DNA of 64,000 nt from Citromicrobium sp. JLT1363 (GCF_000186705.1 NZ_AEUE01000004.1:186001-250000); one strand, 5' to 3'; positions 45,951-55,950 are shown, numbered from the stretch's first letter. The notes: generated by a model from the letters alone, not told the origin. Program-made: numbers and translations.

Positions 45951-45996
45951 GGCGCGTAGGATCGAGGGGATAATCCACGATCCCGGGAGAGATAGC

Positions 45997-47208
45997 ATGG
46001 CGACCGTCGCCGAACCTGACACAAAGGCCGATCTGGACAGTTTCCGCGAAGAGGCACGCGCCTTCCTGGCCGAGAATTTTCCGCCCGAACTGCGCGGCAA
46101 GAACAACCTGCTCAGCAGCGTCGAGGAAGCCGGGGAGGAAAGCCCCGCGGAAAAGGCATGGCGCGTGGCGATGGGCGAAAAGGGCTGGGGTACACCCACC
46201 TGGCCCAAGGAATACGGCGGAGGCGGCCTGACCAAGAAACAGGCGCGCATCCTCGAAGAAGAAATGGCCAAGGTCGGCGCGTGGAACCCGATCGGCGGAA
46301 TGGGCGTGATGATGCTCGGCCCCACGCTGCTCGAATTCGCGAGCGAGGAACAGAAGCACGAGCATATCCCGCCGATCTGCAAGGGCGAGATCCGCTGGTG
46401 CCAGGGCTATTCGGAGCCCAACGCCGGGTCCGACCTCGCCAATCTGCAGACCATGGCGGAGGACAAGGGTGATCATTACCTCGTCAACGGTCAGAAAACC
46501 TGGACCAGCGGCGGCCAGTGGGCGGACAAGTGCTTCTGCCTCGTGCGCACCAGCCGCGCGGACAAGCACAAGGGCATCTCGTTCCTGCTGATCGACATGC
46601 ATGCGCCGGGTGTCGAGGTGAAGCCGATCAAGATGATTTCGGGCATGAGCCCGTTCTGCGAAACCTTCTTCACCGACGTTTCCGTGCCCAAGGAAAACCT
46701 CGTGGGCGAGGAAGGGCAGGGCTGGACCATCGGCAAGCGCCTGCTCCAGCATGAACGCACCAACCTTTCGGGCGGCGGCGCGCTCGCCGCGCTCAACTCC
46801 CAGCCGCTCGGCAAGGTGGCGGAACATTACATCGGGCTGGACGACGACGGGAAGCTGGCCGACGCCGAGCTGCGCGTGAAGATCGTCGATTTCGAAATGC
46901 GCTGGAACGCCTTCCTGCTGACCGCGCGGCGCGCGATGGAGGAAAGCAAGGCCGCCGGCGGGGTGTCCGACATCAGCTCGATCCTCAAGAAGGCGGGCAC
47001 CAAGCTGGGCCAGGAACGCGCCGAACTGATGATCGAGATCATGGGGCTTCGCGGACTCGGCTGGGAAGGCGAGGGTTTCGAGCAGAAGGAACTGGACGGC
47101 ACGCGCGCCTGGCTCTTCGGCAAGGCCACCACGATCTACGGCGGATCGACCGAAATCCAGAACAACATCATCGCCAAGCGCATCCTTGGCATGCTGGACC
47201 ACCAGTAA
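45997..47208 (+). CDS. acyl-CoA dehydrogenase, larger subunit of a pair
   Basis: The 403-residue FAD enzyme has the family layout: N-terminal helical domain, beta-domain with CQGYSEPNAGSDLA and WTSGGQWADK, and a C-terminal helical domain ending TIYGGSTEIQNNIIA. The Glu that precedes Gly-Thr in medium-chain enzymes is Gly here; the Glu in LLQHERTN is a candidate base, as in isovaleryl-type enzymes. The next gene encodes a second, smaller ACAD 14 bases on. Such pairs form heterotetramers that oxidise bulky side chains (steroid, bile acid, terpenoid or branched acyl-CoAs). Confidence 0.92.
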   Translation: MATVAEPDTKADLDSFREEARAFLAENFPPELRGKNNLLSSVEEAGEESPAEKAWRVAMGEKGWGTPTWPKEYGGGGLTKKQARILEEEMAKVGAWNPIGGMGVMMLGPTLLEFASEEQKHEHIPPICKGEIRWCQGYSEPNAGSDLANLQTMAEDKGDHYLVNGQKTWTSGGQWADKCFCLVRTSRADKHKGISFLLIDMHAPGVEVKPIKMISGMSPFCETFFTDVSVPKENLVGEEGQGWTIGKRLLQHERTNLSGGGALAALNSQPLGKVAEHYIGLDDDGKLADAELRVKIVDFEMRWNAFLLTARRAMEESKAAGGVSDISSILKKAGTKLGQERAELMIEIMGLRGLGWEGEGFEQKELDGTRAWLFGKATTIYGGSTEIQNNIIAKRILGMLDHQ

Positions 47209-47222
47209 GAGGGGCAGGACCA

Positions 47223-48287
47223 ATGGCGGTACTCAACGACGAGCAGGAAATGCTGCGCGACATGGCGCGCGAGTGGACGAAGAACGAACATCCGGTGGAT
47301 GCGTGGCGCAAGGTGCGCGACGCGGGCCAGCCGTTCGACGCCGACGCGTGGGGCGCAATGGCCGAGATGGGCTGGGCCGGGATCATCATTCCCGAAGAGC
47401 ACGGTGGCAGTGATTTCGGCTGGCTGAGCCTGGGGCTGGTGATCGAGGAACTGGGCAAGAGCCTCGCGGCGAGTCCGCTGGTCGCCTCTGCGCTTGCGGC
47501 ATCGGCGATCGTGCTGGGCGGCAGCGAGGAACAGAAGGCCGAATTTCTGCCGCGCCTCGCCGCCGGAGAATTGATCGGCACGCTCGCCTTCGATGAAGGC
47601 CCGCGCCACACCGGATTGAACGCAAGCACCAGCGTGCACGACGGGCGGCTGACCGGAACCAAGGCTTTCGTGCACGAGGCCAGCCGGGCCGGGCTGTTCG
47701 TGGTCCTTGCGCAGGACGGGGTCTACCTGGTCGAAAAGGGCAAGGGCATCTCCGTGTCGAAGCGCATGCTGGCCGACATGCGCGACCATGCGGAGATCGA
47801 TTTCAACGATGCCCCGGCGCAAAAGCTTGCTGCCGGTGGCGACGATCTGGCGCAGAAGATCCTCGACCGTGCGCGGGTGCTGACCGCGGCCGAGATGCTC
47901 GGCATGTGTCAGGCCGTGTTCGACACGACGCTCGATTACCTGAAGCAGCGCGTGCAGTTCAACCAGGTGCTCAGCTCGTTCCAGGCGCTGCAGCACCGTA
48001 TGGCGGACCTCTATACCGAGATCGAACTGACCCGTTCCGCCGTGGAAGCGGGCCTGCAGGCGATCGACAGCGGTTTTGCGGTGAGCGAGGCGGCCACGCT
48101 CGCCAAGGCGCGCGCGAACGACACGCTGCACCTCGTCAGCAAGGAAGGCATCCAGCTGCACGGCGGCATCGGGATGACCGACGAATACAGCGTGGGTTTC
48201 TATCTCAAGCGTGCCCGCGTTCTCGAAGCTGCATGGGGCTCGAGCAGTCACTTGCGGGACGCCTACGCCCGGATGAAGTCTTATTGA
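47223..48287 (+). CDS. acyl-CoA dehydrogenase, smaller partner subunit
   Basis: The 354-residue protein has the same fold as the preceding gene product but is shorter and more divergent (ILGGSEEQKAEF-type first domain; LHGGIGMTDEYSVGFYLKRA at the end). The usual catalytic-base positions are not obvious, as in non-catalytic partners of two-subunit acyl-CoA dehydrogenases. AGGGGCAGG lies before the ATG, 14 bases after the upstream stop. The two most likely form an alpha2beta2 enzyme. A TonB receptor follows, suggesting import of the same hydrophobic substrate. Confidence 0.9.
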   Translation: MAVLNDEQEMLRDMAREWTKNEHPVDAWRKVRDAGQPFDADAWGAMAEMGWAGIIIPEEHGGSDFGWLSLGLVIEELGKSLAASPLVASALAASAIVLGGSEEQKAEFLPRLAAGELIGTLAFDEGPRHTGLNASTSVHDGRLTGTKAFVHEASRAGLFVVLAQDGVYLVEKGKGISVSKRMLADMRDHAEIDFNDAPAQKLAAGGDDLAQKILDRARVLTAAEMLGMCQAVFDTTLDYLKQRVQFNQVLSSFQALQHRMADLYTEIELTRSAVEAGLQAIDSGFAVSEAATLAKARANDTLHLVSKEGIQLHGGIGMTDEYSVGFYLKRARVLEAAWGSSSHLRDAYARMKSY

Positions 48288-48545
48288 CGTTACGGAATCA
48301 ATCCCTCCCATGCCAAGTGTTACGCAGTTGCAACGGTTAACGCCTCTACGCGCAAGGGTGCTTGTAATTATGTTGCAAACGTCGCAGAACTGCGGGGCTT
48401 GGGAGTAGGCATGCCGATGACGGCGACGCGGTCTGTATCGAACGCGCGACGTCAGGGCGGAACAAAGGCGATGGCGGCTGCAGTGGCCGCCACGCCCCCG
48501 CCTGTCTCCCATCGAAAAAAAAGAATTTACGATCGGGAGATACCC

Positions 48546-51290
48546 ATGAAGGCCATACTCACTCGCACCATCGCGCTGGGCGCTCTTGCCGGCGGCCTCG
48601 CGTTTCCGCACGCGGCCGCACTGGCGCAGCAGCAGGATACCGACCCGCAGAGCGCGGTCAGCGATCTGGACGATCAGCTGGACGATGCCCCGGTCATCGT
48701 CGTCACCGCGCAGGGCCGTACCCAGGAACTGGCCGACGTGCCGGTTGCCGTGAACGTCGTGTCTTCCGAGGAACTGAAGAACTCGGGCGCGTCCGACATC
48801 CGCGAACTCAACCAGGTGGCCCCGTCGCTGCTGGTGTCCTCCACGGGTAACGAGGCGAACGGTTCGGCGCGTATCCGCGGGATCGGCACCGTGGGCGACA
48901 ACCCCGGCCTCGAAAGCTCGGTCGCGGTGTTCGTCGATGGCGTGTACCGTTCGCGTTCGGGTAACGCGCTCAGCGAACTCGGCCCGATCGACCGCGTGGA
49001 AGTGCTGCGTGGCCCGCAGGGCACGCTGGGCGGGCGCAACAGCTCCGCCGGCCTGATCAACATCTACACCGCTCCGCCCGAATTCGTGTTCAGCGGCTAC
49101 GGCGCATTCACTTACGGCAACTACGATGCGATCCGCGTCGAAGGCGGCATCAACGCCCCGCTGGGCGAGACGCTCGCCGCGCGGGTCGATGGCGTCTATT
49201 TCAAGCGCGACGGTTTCTACAACGACGTGGTCAACGATGTCCGCGTGAACGACCGCGATCGCTACCTGGTTCGCGGCCAGCTGCTGTTCGAGCCGAGCGA
49301 GACGATCTCGGCGCGCCTGACGGCCGACTATTCGAAGAAGAATGAAGCCTGCTGCGCGGCGACCTTCGTGCAGCCGTCCTTCGCCCCGCTGGCGCGTCTT
49401 GCAGACGATCTTCCGCCGGTTTCCGCTGATGCGAAGTTCGACTATCCCGGCTCGCCGACGCCTGCGCTGACCAGCACGGCGAACCCGATCGTCCCTGTGC
49501 TGCTGGCGCTGGGGCAGGATCCGCGCGCGCTGACGCAGGACACCTTCAACCGCGACATCTATGTAACCCCCGGGCGCAGCTATGCCGGCGAGACCGAGGA
49601 TTACGGCGTCGGCTTCGAACTGAACTGGGATTTCGGCGGCGCTCAGCTGACCTCGATCACCGGGTATCGCGAATATTCCAACTTCCAGGGGTCGGACACC
49701 GACTACACGCAGGTCGACATTCTCTACCGTGCTCCCGGGCCCAACGCGGGTGCACGAGAGTTCAAAACCTTCAGCCAGGAACTGCGCCTGCAGGGCGAGG
49801 CTTTCGACGGCACGCTGGACTGGTTGATCGGCGGCTACTTCGCCAATGAGAAGCTCGAAACGCGCGACAACCTGCGCTTCGGCACGCAATATGGCGCCTT
49901 CGCGCCCTGCCGCGTCATCAACGCGATCAACCCTGCGCTGGCCAATCCGGCCGCATCGGGCTGTATCTCGGCAGGTGGCCGTGCGGTCGTCGCACCGCTG
50001 CTTGGCCCGGCATCGCCGCTGATCTTCGCGGGGCTCGACAACCTCGCCACGCTGAACGACCTCGGTTCCACGACGGACGTGTATAATCAGGAAAGCAACA
50101 ATTTCGCGATCTTCACGCATAATATCGTGAACATCACGGACCGGCTCAATCTGACCCTTGGGCTTCGTTATACCAGCGAGACCAAGGACTTCGACGCGGC
50201 CTTCGGCAACGACAACACGGTGTGCCCCACCAACCGCGCGCTGCTTTCGCCGCTGCTCGGTACGGCAGCCGACGCGCTGGCGAACGGTATCATCTCGCTG
50301 TCGTGCCAGGGCAACAGCACCTCCGAACTCAACGGCGTCACGCTGTCCGACAGCCGGGACGAGGATGAGTTCACGGGAACCGCGATCCTCTCTTTCAAGC
50401 CGACCGACCGTCTGCTGACCTACGCGAGTTATTCGCGCGGCTACAAGGCGGGTGGCTTCAACCTCGACCGTTCGGCGCTTCAGGCAAGCCCGGCGGTCGG
50501 CAACCCGGCGGTGACCGGTTCCACGGCGAACCTCCAGTTCGGCCAGGAAACGGTCGACGCGTTCGAGATCGGCGCCAAGTACGACGGTAGCAGCTGGACG
50601 CTGTCTCTGGCCGGGTTCTATCAGGAGTTCTCGAACTTCCAGCTGAACACGTTCAACGGATCGGTCTTCGTGGTCCAGAACATCAACTCGTGCGGCACGT
50701 CGCTGGGCGGGGCGGATACGGACAATGATATCACGACCGGCTCGTGCAGCCCCGATGAAGTGCAGCCCGGTGTCGTCGCAAAGGGCGTCGAAGCTGAGCT
50801 GAGCCTGCGGCCGGCACGCTTCCTCACCACCAATTTCGGCCTGACCTATGCCGATACCCGGTACGAGGACGACCTGATCGGCGATGATACGGGTGCCCCG
50901 CTCGATCCGGCGCTGCGTCTGCTGCCGGGCGACAACATGTCGAACGCGCCTGAAATCACCGCGACCGCCTCGGTTTCGTACACGCCGCCCCTCGGCAACA
51001 GCGGTCTTTCGGGCCTGTTCTACCTGAACACGCGCATGACCGGCGACTACAACACCGGCTCCGATCTGCTCTACGGCAAGGAACAGGACGGCTACGTTCT
51101 GGTGAACGGACGCATCGGCATCCGTGGCCCGGACGAAAGCTGGGCGCTGGAGCTGTGGGCGCAGAACCTGTTCAACGAAGACTACACGCAGGTCGCGTTC
51201 AACACGCCCTTCGTCGCCGAACAGCAGACGTACTCGGCCTATCTGGCCGAGCCGCGGACCTACGGCATCACGGTGCGCGCGGGCTTCTGA
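48546..51290 (+). CDS. TonB-dependent outer-membrane receptor
   Basis: The 914-residue receptor has a signal peptide (ending ALAQQ), an acidic segment, a TonB box-like VIVVTAQGR near residue 55, a plug, and a barrel ending in TVRAGF with C-terminal Phe. The ATG after GGGAGATACCC is used; the open frame is 49 codons longer but lacks a match. A 258-base leader separates it from the dehydrogenase pair, so it probably has its own promoter. The substrate is unknown; hydrophobic acyl compounds are suggested by neighbours only. Confidence 0.9.
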   Translation: MKAILTRTIALGALAGGLAFPHAAALAQQQDTDPQSAVSDLDDQLDDAPVIVVTAQGRTQELADVPVAVNVVSSEELKNSGASDIRELNQVAPSLLVSSTGNEANGSARIRGIGTVGDNPGLESSVAVFVDGVYRSRSGNALSELGPIDRVEVLRGPQGTLGGRNSSAGLINIYTAPPEFVFSGYGAFTYGNYDAIRVEGGINAPLGETLAARVDGVYFKRDGFYNDVVNDVRVNDRDRYLVRGQLLFEPSETISARLTADYSKKNEACCAATFVQPSFAPLARLADDLPPVSADAKFDYPGSPTPALTSTANPIVPVLLALGQDPRALTQDTFNRDIYVTPGRSYAGETEDYGVGFELNWDFGGAQLTSITGYREYSNFQGSDTDYTQVDILYRAPGPNAGAREFKTFSQELRLQGEAFDGTLDWLIGGYFANEKLETRDNLRFGTQYGAFAPCRVINAINPALANPAASGCISAGGRAVVAPLLGPASPLIFAGLDNLATLNDLGSTTDVYNQESNNFAIFTHNIVNITDRLNLTLGLRYTSETKDFDAAFGNDNTVCPTNRALLSPLLGTAADALANGIISLSCQGNSTSELNGVTLSDSRDEDEFTGTAILSFKPTDRLLTYASYSRGYKAGGFNLDRSALQASPAVGNPAVTGSTANLQFGQETVDAFEIGAKYDGSSWTLSLAGFYQEFSNFQLNTFNGSVFVVQNINSCGTSLGGADTDNDITTGSCSPDEVQPGVVAKGVEAELSLRPARFLTTNFGLTYADTRYEDDLIGDDTGAPLDPALRLLPGDNMSNAPEITATASVSYTPPLGNSGLSGLFYLNTRMTGDYNTGSDLLYGKEQDGYVLVNGRIGIRGPDESWALELWAQNLFNEDYTQVAFNTPFVAEQQTYSAYLAEPRTYGITVRAGF

Positions 51291-51311
51291 TCCCGCCGCA
51301 AGGCCTGAAAA

Positions 51312-51350
51312 ACAAAGCGGCGCGGGAGGGAAACCTTCCGCGCCGTTTTC
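51312..51350. terminator. strong intrinsic terminator after the TonB receptor
   Basis: The arms CGGCGCGGGAGG and CCTTCCGCGCCG (51318-51345) make a 12-bp stem with one G-U pair and a GAAA tetraloop, followed by TTTTC. An A-rich run precedes the stem, so it can also stop transcripts from the reverse-strand GNAT gene. It is the clearest terminator of the window. Confidence 0.9.
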
Positions 51351-51402
51351 TTGTCGAGAGCCAGCTTCCGGGCAGGCGCCTGCGGGCGCACTTCGCCGCG
51401 AA

Positions 51403-51696
51403 TTACTGCACCACGTCGGCCCAGTCGGGGTGGCGCTGCGCCTGCGCCTTGAAAAAGGGGCACAGCGGCACGATCCGGAAGCCTTCCGCGCGCGCATCGG
51501 CCACCACCTTTTCGGCCAGCGCCGCACCCACGCCCTTGCCGCGCAGCGAATCCGGTACGCCGGTATGATCGACGATCACCAGCGTCGGGCTCGCGCGCGA
51601 AAAGGTGAGCTCGCCGACCTCGTCGAAGCCTTCGACCTGCGCGACGTAGAGACCCTTGGTGTCGTTGCCGACGCGGTTGATGGTGATCGTGCTCAT
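51403..51696 (-). CDS. small GNAT-family N-acetyltransferase
   Basis: This 97-residue YjdJ-type minimal GNAT fold has a central strand with IVDHTGVPDSLRGKGVGAAL, the acetyl-CoA loop (RGKGVG), and ends FFKAQAQRHPDW. Members acetylate small amines or are of unknown role. It is a single gene on the reverse strand whose transcript would end at the bidirectional terminator downstream. The ATG and length fit the family. Confidence 0.88.
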   Translation of the reverse strand: MSTITINRVGNDTKGLYVAQVEGFDEVGELTFSRASPTLVIVDHTGVPDSLRGKGVGAALAEKVVADARAEGFRIVPLCPFFKAQAQRHPDWADVVQ

Positions 51697-51744
51697 GACC
51701 GCTCGCTTAGCGTACTCGCCCTTGCGCGCAACCCGCAGGCGCTA

Positions 51745-52587
51745 TCAGAACTTGCCGGCCTGATGATCCCTGATCGCCTGCATGATCTCTTCGCGCGTGT
51801 TCATCACAAAGGGCCCATGCGCCACCATCGGCTCGCCGATCGGATCGGCATGGCCGTACAGAAGCAGGCAGCCATCCCTGCTCGACACCGGAACGCCATC
51901 GCCATCGGTCAGCCTGGCGAGGGTGTGTTCGGGTACATCCGCACCGTCGCTTTCCCCGCCAATCCTCGCCGTGCCGCGCACGGTGTAGAACAGGACGCTG
52001 CGGCCCTGCGGCGCCGGAAGCGTCGCCGAACTGCCCGGCGCGATTTCGACGGTCGCCAGCATAACCCCGGTCAGCGATTCAACCGGCGCATCATCGGTGC
52101 CCGATACGGCTCGCATGGTGACGCCCGGCGCCAGGTCCGCCAGCGGAATCTCGGCTTGGGTAACGGGCGTATAGGCGGGTGCGGTCATCTTCAGCCGCGC
52201 GGGCAGGTTGACCCACAGCTGCAGAATTTCGAGCGGGCCGCCGTCGCGCTTGAACTCCTCCGGCGAAAGCTCGGCATGGGTCAGCCCGCTGCCCGCCGTC
52301 ATCCATTGCACGCCGCCTGCTTCGACGATGCTCTCTCCACCGCCGGTATCGTGATGGGCAAGGCTGCCTTCGAGAATGAAGGTGACGGTTTCGAATCCGC
52401 GATGCGGATGCGGGCCGAACGGCAGCCCGCGATTGCCCGGCGGATAGGTCTGCGGGCCATGGTGGTTGAGGAACAGGAACGGATCGACCTGCTGCAGCCC
52501 GGCGCCGGGCACGGGCCTGCGGGTAACAAGCGTGTCGATATCGTCGCGCGTGGCGCGGTGGAGCGAGGCGAGGCTGCGTGTCGTCAT
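51745..52587 (-). CDS. pirin-family protein
   Basis: The 280-residue bicupin of the pirin family has the N-terminal cupin metal motif [16 protein letters not shown] plus a further His (HDTGGG) and Glu/His around [11 protein letters not shown]. The C-terminal cupin lacks the metal ligands. Pirins act as quercetin dioxygenases or as redox-linked regulators; here the role is not clear. The ATG giving [12 protein letters not shown] is chosen over a 50-codon upstream extension that runs into the tRNA region. Confidence 0.9.
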   Translation of the reverse strand: MTTRSLASLHRATRDDIDTLVTRRPVPGAGLQQVDPFLFLNHHGPQTYPPGNRGLPFGPHPHRGFETVTFILEGSLAHHDTGGGESIVEAGGVQWMTAGSGLTHAELSPEEFKRDGGPLEILQLWVNLPARLKMTAPAYTPVTQAEIPLADLAPGVTMRAVSGTDDAPVESLTGVMLATVEIAPGSSATLPAPQGRSVLFYTVRGTARIGGESDGADVPEHTLARLTDGDGVPVSSRDGCLLLYGHADPIGEPMVAHGPFVMNTREEIMQAIRDHQAGKF

Positions 52588-52700
52588 GGCTGACAGATAG
52601 GCACAGCGCCAGCCGATGCCAGCCCGAGCCGACGGGCGCAGATGCGAGCCGGCACGTGTCCGGCCGTCGCAGGGGTGATCATAAGGGATTGAAATTCCAC

Positions 52701-52777
52701 TGGTCGGGAAGACAGGATTCGAACCTGCGACCCCCACACCCCCAGTGTGATGCGCTACCAGGCTGCGCTACTTCCCG
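52701..52777 (-). tRNA. tRNA-Pro (anticodon GGG)
   Basis: Read on the reverse strand, the acceptor stem is CGGGAAG with CTTCCCG, followed by discriminator A and an encoded CCA. The D-arm has GCGCAGCCTGGTAGCGC and the T-loop TTCGAAT. The anticodon loop is CTGGGGG, giving GGG at positions 34-36, which decodes CCC and CCU. The gene is 77 bases with CCA and lies between the pirin gene and yajC. Confidence 0.96.
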
Positions 52778-53005
52778 AGCAGTGGAAGGGGGCCTATAGG
52801 GACGGTAACAGCGGCTGGCAATGCCTGTGCGCGCGATGATGGCAAAAGGCGCTCCACAGCCGATTGCCCTTGTGTGCCAACGCTGCTAGTCGCGCGGGTC
52901 ACGAAGGGCGTTGCGTCCCCCGATAATTCCTTTTCTCGGGCGCTTGCGCCTGCCGTTACGGCACTCCATTTTCACCTCCAGATTTCAACAGGCACCCGGA
53001 AACCA

Positions 53006-53323
53006 ATGTTCGATCTCATGACCGCCGCGGCCAGTGCAGCAGATGCGCCCCCGGCATGGCTTCAGTTCCTGCCCTTCGTGGGCATGATCCTGATCTTCTG
53101 GTTCCTCATCATCCGTCCGCAGATGAAGCGGCAGAAGGATCATCAGGCAAAGATCGGCGGCCTCAAGCGGGGCGATCGCGTGGTGACTGCGGGCGGGCTG
53201 ATCGGCAAGATCACCGCCGTGCGCGACGACGAGGTCGATGTGGAACTGGCGCAGGGCGTCAAGGTCAAGGCGGTCAAGAGCACCATCGGCGATGTGCTGA
53301 CCCCCAAGGCCAGCAACGACTAA
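53006..53323 (+). CDS. yajC: preprotein translocase subunit YajC
   Basis: The 105-residue single-pass protein has one membrane helix (FLPFVGMILIFWFLIIRPQMK), then the conserved GGLKRGDRVVTAGGLIGKI domain. It associates with SecDF at the Sec translocon. An in-frame upstream start exists but adds no family-like sequence, so the ATG before FDLMTAAAS is used. It leads the standard yajC-secD-secF order with 19 bases before secD. Confidence 0.95.
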   Translation: MFDLMTAAASAADAPPAWLQFLPFVGMILIFWFLIIRPQMKRQKDHQAKIGGLKRGDRVVTAGGLIGKITAVRDDEVDVELAQGVKVKAVKSTIGDVLTPKASND

Positions 53324-53342
53324 GCGCGAAGGACCGCAGCGA

Positions 53343-54941
53343 ATGCTCGAATTTCCGCGCTGGCGAAAGATATGGCTGTGGGCCCTCACCCTCGTGGTGG
53401 TGGCCTGCGCGATCCCCTCGCTTTTCGCAGCCGCCGGCTGGTCCTATCCCGAGGAACTGCCAGAGCCGACCGTGAACCTGGGCCTCGACCTTGCTGGTGG
53501 GAGCCACATCCTGCTGGAAGCCGAACCCGCGCAGGTTGCCGCCCAGCGGCTGGAGAACATGGAAGAAAGCGTGCGCGGCGTGCTGCGCGACGCGGAGCCG
53601 GAAATTCGCATCGGCGACGTGTCGACCGCGGACGGGCGCCTTTCGTTCATGCTCGACGATGCGGGGGAAATCGACCGGACGCGCGAACTGCTCACGCCGC
53701 TGATGAACGGCGAAGGTCTGACCCGCGAATGGGAACTGACCGTGGTGGATACCAGCCGCGTCGTCCTCACCCCTTCGCAGCAGGCGATCGACAATGCCGT
53801 CACGCAGGCGATGGACAGCGCGACCGACGTCGTGCGCCGCAGGATCGACGAACTGGGCACGCGTGAGCCGACCATCATCCGTCAGGGCGACACCCGCATC
53901 GTGGTGCAGGTGCCCGGACTGCAGGATCCGGAACAGCTCAAGGAACTGCTGGGCCAGACCGCCCGGCTCGAATTCAAGCTGGTCGATCGCGACGCGCTGC
54001 CCAGCGACGTTGCGCAGGGCATCGCCCCTCCGGGCAGCGAGATTTTTCCCTATGCAGCCGGTTCCAACTTCGAAGGACAGAACATCGCAGTGCGCCGGCT
54101 GGGTGGCATCCAGGGCGACAACCTGACCGGCGCGCAGGCGAGCGTGGACCCGCAGACGAATGAAAACGTCGTCAACATCCAGTTCGACCAGCAGGGCGGC
54201 CAGCGCTTCGCGCAGCTGACGACGGAGAATGTGGGCTATCCCTTCGCGATCATTCTCGATGGCGAAGTGCTTTCCGCACCCAATATCAACGAACCGATCC
54301 GCGGCGGCTCCGCGCAGATCGCCGGCAGCTTCACGGCGGACAGCGCGAATGCGCTTGCCATCTCGCTGCGTTCGGGCGCGCTGCCGGTAGACCTCGCCAT
54401 TGTCGAGGAACGGACCGTCGGCCCGGATCTCGGCGCGGATTCGATCCGCACCGGCCTGATCGCCATGGGCATCGGATCGCTGCTGGTGATCGGCCTGATG
54501 ATCGTGACCTACGGCCGCTTCGGCGTCTACGCCACGATCGCGCTGGGCATCAACGTGTGCATGATCCTGGGCATCATGGCCGCGCTCAACACCACGCTGA
54601 CGCTGCCGGGTATCGCGGGCTTCGTGCTGACCATCGGCGCGGCGGTGGATGCCAACGTGCTCATCAACGAACGCATCCGCGAAGAACGAAAGCGCGGACG
54701 GCGCGTGGTGACGGCTGTCGAGAACGGTTACCGCGAGGCCAGCCGCGCGATCTACGACGCCAACGTGACCAACTTCATCGCCGGTGTGCTGCTGTTCCTG
54801 TTCGGTTCGGGCCCGATCCGCGGCTTCGCGGTCGTCCTGATCATCGGCCTGTTCACCAGCGTCTTCACCGCCGTCACGCTGACCCGCATGTGGGTGGCAG
54901 GCTGGCTGAAGGCCAAGCGCCCCCGCGACATCAACATCTGA
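53343..54941 (+). CDS. secD: protein translocase subunit SecD
   Basis: The 532-residue RND-fold protein has an N-terminal helix, LGLDLAGGSHILLE (the D1 motif of SecD), a large periplasmic P1 domain and five C-terminal helices, including TLTLPGIAGFVLTIGAAVDANVLI. With SecF it uses the proton gradient to complete protein export through SecYEG. Length and motif positions are standard. The ATG lies 19 bases after yajC and secF follows by 16 bases. Confidence 0.97.
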   Translation: MLEFPRWRKIWLWALTLVVVACAIPSLFAAAGWSYPEELPEPTVNLGLDLAGGSHILLEAEPAQVAAQRLENMEESVRGVLRDAEPEIRIGDVSTADGRLSFMLDDAGEIDRTRELLTPLMNGEGLTREWELTVVDTSRVVLTPSQQAIDNAVTQAMDSATDVVRRRIDELGTREPTIIRQGDTRIVVQVPGLQDPEQLKELLGQTARLEFKLVDRDALPSDVAQGIAPPGSEIFPYAAGSNFEGQNIAVRRLGGIQGDNLTGAQASVDPQTNENVVNIQFDQQGGQRFAQLTTENVGYPFAIILDGEVLSAPNINEPIRGGSAQIAGSFTADSANALAISLRSGALPVDLAIVEERTVGPDLGADSIRTGLIAMGIGSLLVIGLMIVTYGRFGVYATIALGINVCMILGIMAALNTTLTLPGIAGFVLTIGAAVDANVLINERIREERKRGRRVVTAVENGYREASRAIYDANVTNFIAGVLLFLFGSGPIRGFAVVLIIGLFTSVFTAVTLTRMWVAGWLKAKRPRDINI

Positions 54942-54957
54942 CGGGGCCGGGAAACTC

Positions 54958-55938
54958 ATGAAACTGCTCAAGCTCGTCCCCGACGATACCAACATCAAGT
55001 TCCTGAAGTGGCGCATGCCGTTCTACATCGTCAGCATCGCGCTGATGATCGCGAGCTGGGTGGCGGTGTTCACCATGGGGCTGAACTACGGCGTCGACTT
55101 TGCCGGCGGCCAGGAAATCCGCGCCACCTTCACGCAGATGGAGGAAGCGCCGATTGGCGATATCCGCGAAACGGTCGGCTCGCTGCCGGACACGGGCGAC
55201 CCGATCGTGCAGCGCTTCGGCGCCGCGAACGAGGTATCGATCCGCGTGAAGCTGCCGCCCGAGGCGGAGGGCGACAAGGAGTTCGCCGACCGCCTGACGC
55301 GTGAGATCACCAACGCGCTCGACGCGGAATACGACAACATCCGTATCGACGGGGTGGACAGCGTTTCGGGCAAGGTCTCGGGCGAGTTCCGCACCGCCGC
55401 ACTGTGGGCTCTGCTGGCCGCGATGGGGGCCATCGCGATCTATATCTGGGTGCGTTTCGAATGGCAGTTCGGCGTGGGCGCGCTGTTCGCGCTGGTCCAT
55501 GACGTATCGCTGACGATGGGCTTCTTCGCGCTGACGCAGCTGGAATTCAGCCTGCAGATCATCGCCGCGATCCTCGCCATCATCGGCTATTCGCTGAACG
55601 ATACCATCGTCGTGTACGACCGCATCCGCGAGAACCTGAAGAAGTTCCGCAAGATGCCGGTGCCCGAACTGCTCGACCTGTCGGTCAACGAAACGCTGGC
55701 GCGCACCGTGATGACCTCGCTGACGCTGCTGGTGGCGCTGATCCCGCTGCTGCTGTTCGGCCCGGCAAGCCTGTGGGGCATGGTCGCTGCGATCACGCTG
55801 GGGATCTTCGTGGGTACCTACAGCTCGATCTACATGGCCGCGCCGATCCTGATCTGGCTGGGCGTGACCAGCACCAGCTTCGTGCCGCAGGAAGGCAAGG
55901 CCGACCAGCAGGAAAAGGTTGCACGCGGCGAAGCGTGA
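54958..55938 (+). CDS. secF: protein translocase subunit SecF
   Basis: The 326-residue partner of SecD has an N-terminal helix followed by the family motif GVDFAGGQEIR, a periplasmic domain, and five helices with GYSLNDTIVVYDRIREN. It is complete and collinear with other alphaproteobacterial SecF. The stop is 19 bases from the convergent glycosyltransferase stop, with a GC hairpin between. Confidence 0.97.
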   Translation: MKLLKLVPDDTNIKFLKWRMPFYIVSIALMIASWVAVFTMGLNYGVDFAGGQEIRATFTQMEEAPIGDIRETVGSLPDTGDPIVQRFGAANEVSIRVKLPPEAEGDKEFADRLTREITNALDAEYDNIRIDGVDSVSGKVSGEFRTAALWALLAAMGAIAIYIWVRFEWQFGVGALFALVHDVSLTMGFFALTQLEFSLQIIAAILAIIGYSLNDTIVVYDRIRENLKKFRKMPVPELLDLSVNETLARTVMTSLTLLVALIPLLLFGPASLWGMVAAITLGIFVGTYSSIYMAAPILIWLGVTSTSFVPQEGKADQQEKVARGEA

Positions 55939-55950
55939 AGCTGCGGGGGA

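Noticed and set aside
48288-48545. Direct repeats GTTGCAA in the leader of the second TonB receptor
   Set aside because: Two seven-base copies in 258 bases without symmetry or a known operator pattern are too weak to list as a site.
47136-51527. 1463-codon open frame on the reverse strand
   Set aside because: It lies opposite an acyl-CoA dehydrogenase and a TonB receptor with strong family matches; the translation is Arg/Ala/Val-rich with no domain. It is a high-GC shadow.
53274-55016. 580-codon reverse open frame
   Set aside because: It is antisense to secD, which is complete and conserved; the translation has no domain.
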